From positions 125,456,001-125,520,000 of the forward strand of contig CM073886.1 in assembly GCA_037176705.1 (NCBI GenBank): a stretch of 64,000 nucleotides of DNA, given 5' to 3'. Position numbers and translations under genes: made by a program. Numbering within the stretch: position 1 is the first letter of the stretch; every line of letters starts with the position of its first letter. Positions 56,476 to 64,000 of the stretch are shown piece by piece. Below the pieces are notes generated by a model. The model saw only the letters and a program-made list of their open reading frames with translations, made no database searches and had not been told where the DNA came from. This DNA comes from Molossus alvarezi (Eukaryota > Chordata > Mammalia > Chiroptera > Molossidae).

Positions 56476-57446
56476 AGGGATCACACAGTCTTTCCTCAGT
56501 TTTCTGTTAGGACTTTCTTCTCTATACCATTAAGCTTTGAATCATATCAGAAGTTCAGAAAGCATCCACCTACTTCTAAAGGAAACATGGTCACTCTGAT
56601 GGGAGACTTTTCCAGTCCCAGGAGCCCTGCAGAAGCTGCGGGTACATAGTTTATCATCACAGCGTTTCGTGTACAGTACTTTGTGCCATCCATGTCTCTG
56701 ACACGCGTTTTCAAAGGTGAGTGTGGTTATAGTATCCAAAGTAGATGTTCAATGTCCAAAAAGCCAAATTCAGAAATTTCACATTCCTGAGAGAAAATGC
56801 TAACAGGCAGAATGAACACAAACAGAATTTAATTTGATCGTGAGATCGCAGGTGCCAATGTGTCCATGTGTCTGTGGGTCAATGTAATCACGCAGAACAA
56901 TCAGGGATGATTTCTTTGGCCTTTTCCCCTTGAATCAGTGACAACTGCAGGTGCAAAGGGTAGAGGACATGTCATCTGTTCTGTGAGATAATAACACTCT
57001 TCACGTTCTTAATTCTATAATTTCCTCCTGACAGAGGTCTTACAAAGTCAGAGTCTTTTATTAGTACAAAAAAAGTACAAAATTTTAAGTCAGTCAGAGT
57101 GTTTTCCATTGTGTTATTTGTTGGTTATATCTTTTGGAAATCATGTTACCTGACACTTTTTTATATTGTCCACTTCAGAATTTGTTGACCACATAGAAAA
57201 TTCCTAGGAACTTAATAACATGCGATAAATGTTGCCAAACCATGCGGCTGTCACCTGTGTGTTTTATTTGTTAACAGGTCCTCCCTCTTCCTTGCCACCT
57301 TTGCAAAAGGGTCAGAGGGTCCCAGGTTTGAAATGTCCTTGAGACATTTATAAACAGTGACCACATGCTATATAAAAATGTTTCCTAAATTGAGTTCCAT
57401 GGAACAATACTCATGAGATATTGAAAGATATTTTGTTGTTGTTATT
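56476..57446. other. AT-rich unique DNA, nothing recognised
   Basis: No exon or repeat that I can support. Confidence 0.4.
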
Positions 57447-57683
57447 AATCCTCTCTGAGAATATTTTTCCATTGATTTTTAGATAAAGTAGAAGGGAGGG
57501 AGAGAGTGAGAGAGAGAGACAAACATTGATGTGAGAGATACATCAATCGGTTGCCTCCCACATGACCCCGACCAGGGCTGGGTATCGAACTGGCAACCCA
57601 TATGCGTGCCCTTGACTGGGAATCAAACCCATGACTCTTTGGTTTACAGGTCAACTCTAACCGCTGCGCCAAACTGGCCAAGG
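57447..57683 (-). mobile_element. Ves-related SINE, minus strand
   Basis: Inverted tail 'ATTAATCCTCTCTGAGAAT' and 'TTTTCCATTGATTTTTAG', GA middle with 'AACATTGATGTGAGAGATAC', body 'CTTGACTGGGAATCAAACCC', inverted head ending 'GCGCCAAACTGGCCAAGG'. It pairs by sequence with the copy at 8946-9170. Confidence 0.86.
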
Positions 57684-57834
57684 TAAAAGTTATTCTTAAG
57701 ACAAACAAATATTCTTTTGTTTAAATACATTTAGTTAATGTTGAAGCCTCTTTGATGTTCACAGTATACATAATAGCATATTATCATATTAAGGACATCA
57801 AGATGTTATTGAAATAAGCTGGGAACATATTTCC

Positions 57835-58053
57835 CTGCCTGGCTGGTGTGGCTCAGTTGGTTGAGCATCATCCCATGCACCAAGAGGTCACTGGCTCAAT
57901 TCCTGGTCAAGGCACATGCCCAGGTTGCAGCCTTGATCCCCAGTAGGGGGCATGCAGGAGGCAGCCATCAATGTTGTGCTCTCACATGGGTGTTTCTCTC
58001 TCTCCCTCTCCCTTCCTTTCTCTCTAAATATCAGTAAGAATATTTTTTAAAAA
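57835..58053 (+). mobile_element. Ves SINE, plus strand, with perfect 12-bp duplication
   Basis: Head 'CTGCCTGGCTGGTGTGGCTC', box B 'TGGCTCAATTCCTGGTC', body 'GGCACATGCCCAGGTTGC', 'CCCCAGTAGGGGGCATGC', tail 'CTAAATATCAGTAAG'. GAACATATTTCC flanks it at 57823-57834 and 58054-58065. Confidence 0.93.
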
Positions 58054-58129
58054 GAACATATTTCCTTGATTTTAAATTTGTGTTTCTCAAATTTATCTGT
58101 TCCCAAGAATAGTCCCATAACCAACACAT

Positions 58130-58131
<2 letters not shown>

Positions 58132-58167
<36 letters not shown>
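58132..58167 (+). repeat. (CA)n microsatellite
   Basis: A pure CA/AC run of about 18 units. Confidence 0.97.
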
Positions 58168-58169
<2 letters not shown>

Positions 58170-58179
58170 CTTATGTCTT

Positions 58180-58620
58180 CCTACAGGCCACCAACAGACA
58201 TCTAAAGAATCTGATGTTCAACAGAACACAGTTCTAGAATTATTCTCATTCAGTGTCCTTTTCAAGGGCTCAACTCTGCCATATGTTTCAGGGACTTGAA
58301 CTGCTCACAGCCTCCTGAGTCAGACACTCTCAGTTTTGAATGCTCCCACTATTAGAAGGTTCTTTCTGACCTCCCACCAGTCTGCTCCATTCAGCACAAT
58401 ATTCCTGTGTATACTTGAAAATAATTGGGACTCTCCTGCCCACCATCTGTATCATCCTTCTCCATCTCAAATGTTCATTTCCTTTCCTTACATGATCCAG
58501 TTTGGGACTTTCTTATTGTCCTTGTCACTCTCATCTAAACACTCCACTTTGTCTATACTTCCTTCACACCAGGTATCTGAAAAATAATGCAATTTTCTAA
58601 CTTGGGTGTAGAGTATAACA
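58180..58620. repeat. Possible CR1/L3-like relic
   Basis: The phrases 'TTCATTTCCTTTCCTTACAT', 'GATCCAGTTTGGGACTTTC' and 'CTAAACACTCCACTTTGTC' recall the 3' region of ancient CR1-type LINEs ('...ctccagtttgtcaatgtcc'). The match is weak. Confidence 0.3.
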
Positions 58621-59419
58621 GAGTTTCTCCACCCTCATTCTGGGGACTGTTGCTCTCGTATTATGGTCAAATACCATTTTGACTTTCACGATTACTGTCT
58701 CCAGCATCACCTCCTTTTCCCTGGAATTCTTTAATGGCTTTTTCTGAAGGAAGCAGGCAGGCATTAGGCAGTAGCCGCGGAAGGGAGGCAGCTCTACTTC
58801 TAAGAGTCAACACGCTCGTCTCCCTCTTCAGCTCGGGAACCTTCCCTCTGCTGCGCAAGGGGACACGAAGCGTGCAGGAGCTGAGAGCCCAGAACTGTAG
58901 CCCAGCCCTCGGGAGTGGTCTGAGGCTGGAGAGGGGCTGAAGATTAGAAGTGGTAGCAGATGAGAACATGGAAGTTTTGACACTTTAGCAGGCAGGGGCG
59001 ACGGTATTGTCAGGGGATGTTTGTCATCCGGGTAAGTCTCCCCTGGGTTGTTCTAGAGTTAAGATCTCAACATCAGAAAAATATGTGCAGATACAAAGAA
59101 ATTTATTAAATAATACATATTTTTTTCAAAATGCGCGTCACATGGGCACGGAATAGTTAGCACGTGAAGGATCTGCCCACCGGATCGAGTTTGCACTCAG
59201 CGCGTCGCAGAAGCAGGGTTTGGAGAGGTAACGACGACAATGATGCTGCCTTCCCTGGGGCTTTAATCAGGTCCTGAATTAACCAGCTATCGAGTCTAAG
59301 AGCTGTGGAACATAGAATGTGCTATATGAAGGAGGGGCGTTATTAGCAACTGTGTCTGGTCGTATTTCAGGGAAGCGTTTGAAAATGCGGTCCTAAAAGA
59401 ACACTTGCTGCATTTTTTC
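58621..59419. other. Unique DNA, nothing recognised
   Basis: Overlapping frames at 58667-58969 (minus) and 58734-58940 (plus) lack domains. Confidence 0.4.
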
Positions 59420-59428
59420 TATTTGTTT

Positions 59429-59697
59429 GCTTATTTATTTATTTCTTTTTTATCCTCACTCAAGGACATTTTTGCATTTATCTTCAGATAGAGTGAGAGG
59501 GAGAGAGGGGGGAAGAGAGAGAGAAACATCGATGTAAGAGAGACACATCGAGTGGTTGCTACCCACGGGACCCCAACCAGGGCCGGGGACAAACCGCAAC
59601 CAAGGTACGTGCCTTTAGTGGAACTGAACCCGGGACTCTCTGGTCCGCAGGCCGACGCTCTAACCGCTGAGCCAAACCGGCCAGGGGTATTTGTTTA
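59429..59697 (-). mobile_element. Ves SINE, minus strand, in the A-tail of a L1
   Basis: T-rich inverted tail, 'TATCCTCACTCAAGGACAT', GA middle with AAACATCGATGTAAGAGAG, body 'GGGACAAACCGCAACCAAGG', and inverted head 'GCTGAGCCAAACCGGCCAGG'. TATTTGTTT lies on each side (59420-59428, 59698-59706). The T-rich flank belongs to the inverted L1 on its right. Confidence 0.92.
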
Positions 59698-59706
59698 TTT
59701 ACTTAT

Positions 59707-59915
59707 TATTGAATTTGCTGGGGTAACATTGATTATTAAAATTATACAGGTTTCAAGTGTACAGTTATATAATGCATCATCTGTACACTGTATTGTGTTC
59801 ACCAGCCCAAAGTCAAGTCTCCTTCCGTCTCCATTTATCCCCCCTCTTCGCTCGTCTTCTTCCCTCCACCCCCTTCCCTCTGGTAATCACCATACTGTTG
59901 TCTGTATCTGTTTTT
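59707..59915 (-). mobile_element. L1 3' UTR fragment, minus strand
   Basis: 'GAATTTGCTGGGGTAACATT', 'CAGGTTTCAAGTGTACAG', 'CAGCCCAAAGTCAAGTCTCC', 'CCATACTGTTGTCTGTATC' mirror the left end of the L1 at 46625-48000. ORF2 is not reached. Confidence 0.82.
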
Positions 59916-60184
59916 TGTTTTTAATCCCCTCACTTTTCCCAGCCCCTTTACATTCATCTGTAATACTATAAACATGCTCCTCCAACAAAAAAGGTAAAAA
60001 CGATGCTTCCTCCTGACAAGCCAGCCTTGCGGCATCTCGGGGGTGCTGCAGGGCTAAGTCTTTGAAAGTTGTTATAAAACTGATTCCGGCTGGAACAGGA
60101 GCAAAGGCACTGGCACAGGGAAGACCAGAGGCGCCTCCTGCTGGGGACCTGAAGAGCTGTTGATATTTCAGAAAAGAGGCTCTG

Positions 60185-60227
<43 letters not shown>

Positions 60228-61495
60228 CTTTCTGAAATCTCAATTAACTTCCAAAGTTTCATAGTCACACCTACAATTGCATTAACTGCATGATTTTACA
60301 TAGATGCTGCTCTCTGGGTCCTTCCATCCCAGCGCCTCAGAGAGATACTGACGACACAGTTTCATTCTGGGGATGAGGTGACCAATGTGCCCCACAATCT
60401 GCTCATATCAGTGCATTTGCCTATAACTGAATTTTGAACTTGACTGCATACAGAGTCTCTGAAACACAGATAACAGGATACTGCAAAGGGAAATAACTAA
60501 CATACTAAAATATCAAAACTATCCTAGAGGCTGCAAAATGTATTTTTATATAATTGACACAATACGTTAATGAAACAAAAGTTGTAAAATGACGTGAATG
60601 CCAGGGCTTCTAAGTTTCTCTGTTCAGAGAAGTACAATGATAGAAATCCATCTATTCATCACCACTGTGGACTTCACACAACCCGAGTTCAAATTTCAAA
60701 AGGCATCTGCAAAGGGAAGTCAGTGGCGGAGCAGACAGGACCAGCGATGGGCATCGTCCCCGGACCGTGGGCTGCGGCCCCAGGAGAGGCCATGGAAGAA
60801 GTCTTCTCCCAGGTGTCGCAGTCCCTCCGACAGAGACAGCGTGTCACAGGGACAGTGCTGTTTTCAAGTGGGAGAAACTTGAAATCGGCAGGAAGGAACT
60901 TAAACAACGTTGCTGCTCATTTTATCAGGAGCCCACGTCCCACTGGAAGTCATTAAGTAGAAACGGTTCGAAAATATCTTCAACTCTGTGCTTGCTTAGC
61001 TACTAATAATAGAATGTACTTTATAACAGGTCTTATTCCTGGTATTCAGTTTCATTTTAGGGGGTAAAAAGGTTGACACCGAACAAACAGAGATCTTGTT
61101 CGTATCCTACTGAATGGGGTATTTTAATGAATGGAATCGGTGTTGCTGTAAAAATAGCATGTTTGAATGCTGCTCACTACTATTTCTACTGGCAAGTAAA
61201 GAAAGGTTCATAATGCTGATCTACTTTTCTCAGCCACATTACACTTATATCTGGGGAGCTGAGTGGACACCAAAGTCAGGAAGATGGATTTGAGAACTGT
61301 GAGCCCTTGATTCTCAACCTGACTCTGCTACTGACAGGCTGTCCCCGGAGGACAGCACCTTCAGTGTCACACTCGTATGGGGCCACGTTCTTGTCCAAAG
61401 CGAGCAGCTTCCTTCGTGACTATAAAAAGTGATTCTTGAAACTGTACTGTGACCCCGCTTCAACCATGTCTGCAAGTGACTGACTGACTCCTTGT
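59916..61495. other. Unique DNA with a (GT)n tract
   Basis: Contains the dinucleotide repeat at 60186-60228. The frames at 60594-61006 overlap in three reading frames and show no domain. Confidence 0.4.
60186..60228 (+). repeat. (GT)n(GC)n microsatellite
   Basis: About 17 GT units passing into four GC units. The strand complement gives the HTHTHT protein runs seen in minus-strand frames. Confidence 0.97.
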
Positions 61496-61509
61496 ACAAA
61501 GTTCAGGAT

Positions 61510-61758
61510 CAGCCTGGCTGGTGGCTCAGTGGTTAGAGCATTGGCCCGTGGACCAGAGTTGCAGGTTCGATTCCAGTTAAGGGCACAAACCTCAGTTGTG
61601 GTTGGGTCCCCGACCCTGGTCAGAATGGAGTGGGAGGCAAACGGTCAATGTGTGTCTCTCACATCGAAGTTTCTCTCTCTCCCTCCCTCCCTCCCACTCT
61701 ATCTGAAGATAAATGAAAAAATATCCTTGGGTGAGGATTAAAAAAAATACACAAAAAA
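61510..61758 (+). mobile_element. Ves SINE, plus strand, with 14-bp duplication
   Basis: Head 'CAGCCTGGCTGGTGGCTCAG', box B 'GCAGGTTCGATTCC', body 'CTCAGTTGTGGTTGGGTCC', 'CACTCTATCTGAAGATAAAT', tail 'GGGTGAGGATTAAAAAAA'. ACAAAGTTCAGGAT (61496-61509) and ACAAAGTGCAGGAT (61759-61772) differ at one base. Confidence 0.93.
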
Positions 61759-61772
61759 ACAAAGTGCAGGAT

Positions 61773-64000
61773 GAAAATACATAACTCCCACTCAGGGTTC
61801 CTGGGGAGCTCAGATATAGTTGCAACCATGAACACCCTTGGAAATTGCAAAGTGCCCGGCCAATTTAAGTTGTTAAATAAATTATTTGGAATTACATAAA
61901 CTGGAAATTCTCCTGGCCCTCAGCTGAACTCTTCACGTGTAAATGGTTGGACTGTCATTGGGTTTTCTATGTTTGTGCACCTAACCTGCCTTGGCTACTC
62001 TCAGCTTACTTATTCTGAGGCCACAAAGTCATGGTAGAAAGGGTGTCTATCACTAGTTTATATATATATTATATATATATTAGATATATATCTATCTTAG
62101 AATCCCCTGCATGTTACTAATCTCTAATAACTTGAATCTAAAATAAACCGAAGGCGTCCAGCTACTATGTACCTATATGCTATAAATTGAGATGTCAGCA
62201 GACTGCTTCGGGACCACAGCTCAACAGAGTTGCAAGGGAACTCATTTTAGCCATGTTTACTTGATAAAGATGAGTCCACAGCCCTCTGCAGTTGGAGTTT
62301 CCACCACCCACAAGAAGGCTTTGTTCCAATCACTGCAATAAATGAGACCTGATTATGGGGCTGAGGTCTGATGAGCCCTTGTGTTCTCATCCATCTACCC
62401 AATAATAAATCTGGGTGGCCAGAAAGGGACCTGCCCCTTTTGGAAATGAGCACAGGAGCATGTGGTGATTTTGAGAGCCCTACCTCCTACGATGTACTCT
62501 ATATATTCTCTGATGAATCAAGCCATGGTCACAACAGCTCAAGCAGAGTATCCCACTCTGAGATCCTTCTGGTTAGAGATGCCATAGCTATCATTTGATC
62601 CTGTTGAAACACGACTGTATGTCAGGCACTGTGTTAGGCAATAGACACTGTCCTAGGTGCTGAAGAGAGAGCTCAGAAGGGTGTGTGAAAATGAGACCTT
62701 AAAGTTTCTAGTTTAAACCAGAAAACCTAAACATGTACTAAAAAAAAAAAAAAAAAAAATGGCCTTAGTTTTAGCATATGTGCAGCAGTTAGATGTTATT
62801 GCCTCTGCCCACCAAACTCGTGATCAATGGTACAGAAAGTTTGGCCCCCAAACAGCAAGAGCCGAAAGGCAGTTTGATGATTAAGATACAGGTTCACAAA
62901 CTGTTTTATTGAACATAAAAAACAAGATGTCCAGAATGCTTTGTAAATCTAACATGGATATTCTATTATCAACTTCAGCATTTCATTCTCTATATAGATT
63001 TAATATATCAATAGTCAAAAGCAACTATTGTAGGAAAAATTTCAAAACAGATGCAAAACCCTCAAGTGTGGCATAAAAATGAGCATCAACGGGGGGGCGG
63101 GGGGGGAAGAGGACTGATTTCAAAATTCAAATATATAAGATTTTATAATGTACTTGGTTATTTCAATAAGCTAAAATCCTTACTTCATATATAGAAAAAC
63201 ATCAGCAATGGTGCTTCCTCTTCTTATGCATTTTATCTAAGAAGGGTAATTTCTGGACAGAGGTAAGAATGATGGTGGGTGGCTGGATGGGACCTAGAAG
63301 TCTATATGTTCTCAAAACTGAAAAAAATAGCAGTTTCAAAAATGTATACTTACCTGAATGTAAGTACAGAAAGAGGACAGATTTCTCTTCATCAGAAGCA
63401 TGTAAAATTTTAATGATAATGAACTCATTACCTTAAATACAACTGTACTGACCAGGCCATTGCAACTTCACAAAAGCTGCCGGATCCTCAGACCCAGGTA
63501 ACTCTCTTTCCTGTCACGGGTCTTTACCCATTTCCTGGCTTCTAAGGGCATGGGTGTGTGGAGATCACTTTGTATACCACAGTGATATAGGGAAATTGAG
63601 CTAAAGATATTAAGAGCATGTTTTCCCCCTCAAGTAGAGGGATCATCCTTTATTATACAATCTGAACATTTTTGTTTACTTGAAGTCTAGTTGTTTTGGT
63701 TAAAAAATCTTTTACATAAATAGGAAAAAGTTCAAAGCCCCAACAAAATATTTCCCAGAATCCAGTGAATATTTGGAAATGAATTGCTGTCAGGCAAAAA
63801 GAAAGACAACTTTGTTTATATGCAAAGTAAGTGCCTTCCTTTTGCCTGAAATAAATGGTCGATTCAGTTCTAATTTCAGTTGTAAAGTCAAAATTTCTGA
63901 TCCCAGTAGGTGGTTTTGTGTTTGTAAAATTTCAATAATCACTAAATTCAGTGTGTATCTACATCCTGATCATTGAGTTTAAATAATTTAAAACCATAAC
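61773..64000. other. AT-rich unique DNA with simple tracts
   Basis: It holds a TA-rich near-palindrome at 62057-62092, a short ancient repeat fragment ('GTCAGGCACTGTGTTAGGC', about 62600-62690), a poly(A) run at 62740-62759 without an attached SINE, and a G-rich run at 63091-63107. No exon recognised. Confidence 0.4.

Noticed and set aside
60186..60228. Histidine/threonine-rich minus-strand frames
   Set aside because: They are translations of a GT microsatellite.
62740..62759. Poly(A) run as the tail of a retroposon
   Set aside because: No SINE, L1 or gene-like sequence lies upstream, and I found no flanking duplication.

Overview
This window is nuclear DNA from a bat. The main evidence is about twenty copies of tRNA-derived, Ves-type SINEs. 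Their Pol III box A/B heads read like 'TGGCTCAGTGGTTAGAGC ... GGTTCGATTCC', followed by a pyrimidine-rich middle and an A-rich tail. A L1 3' end, a SPIN-type hAT MITE, a mariner-type MITE and diverged copies of the pan-mammalian MIR and L2 families also fit. SPIN elements entered several vertebrate lineages, vesper bats among them, by horizontal transfer, which suggests a yangochiropteran bat; that is inference. There are no bacterial or viral genes and no operons.

I can support only one protein-coding gene segment, the terminal coding exon of PLCXD3 on the minus strand at 42533-42686. It has a good splice acceptor, an intact reading frame and a stop codon. The rest of the gene should lie beyond the right edge, so 42687-64000 is read as its last intron. 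The 3' UTR begins at 42532 and runs left for an unknown distance, and the remaining left part is intergenic. In human the next gene on that side is C6; I found none of its exons here.

Layout. 1-10 kb: SINEs, the SPIN MITE (1627-1818), the mariner-type MITE (6117-6242), a L1 3' end with a 297-codon ORF2 remnant (about 7400-8554), and a SINE inserted inside another SINE. 10-20 kb: a hAT relic split by a SINE, an L2, a possible solo LTR, and more SINEs. 20-29 kb: a recent SINE, then a repeat-poor AT-rich block (22.6-24.9 kb) that may hold regulatory DNA, then L2 copies. 29-37.5 kb: a MIR split by a SINE and a further SINE cluster. 37.5-42.5 kb: repeat-poor DNA that includes the PLCXD3 3' UTR. 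42.7-57.4 kb: one SINE next to the exon, then about 14 kb with none; this stretch holds L1 fragments (one with a candidate 3' transduction, one rearranged by twin priming), MIR/L2 relics and a GC-rich block with a 27-bp minisatellite. 57.4-64 kb: SINEs, L1 and microsatellites.

I found no sign of a novel biological system. The notable content is the record of transposition events and one gene terminus. Nearly all other open frames are short, repeat-derived or chance, and ancient repeat calls rest on remembered family features rather than a library search.
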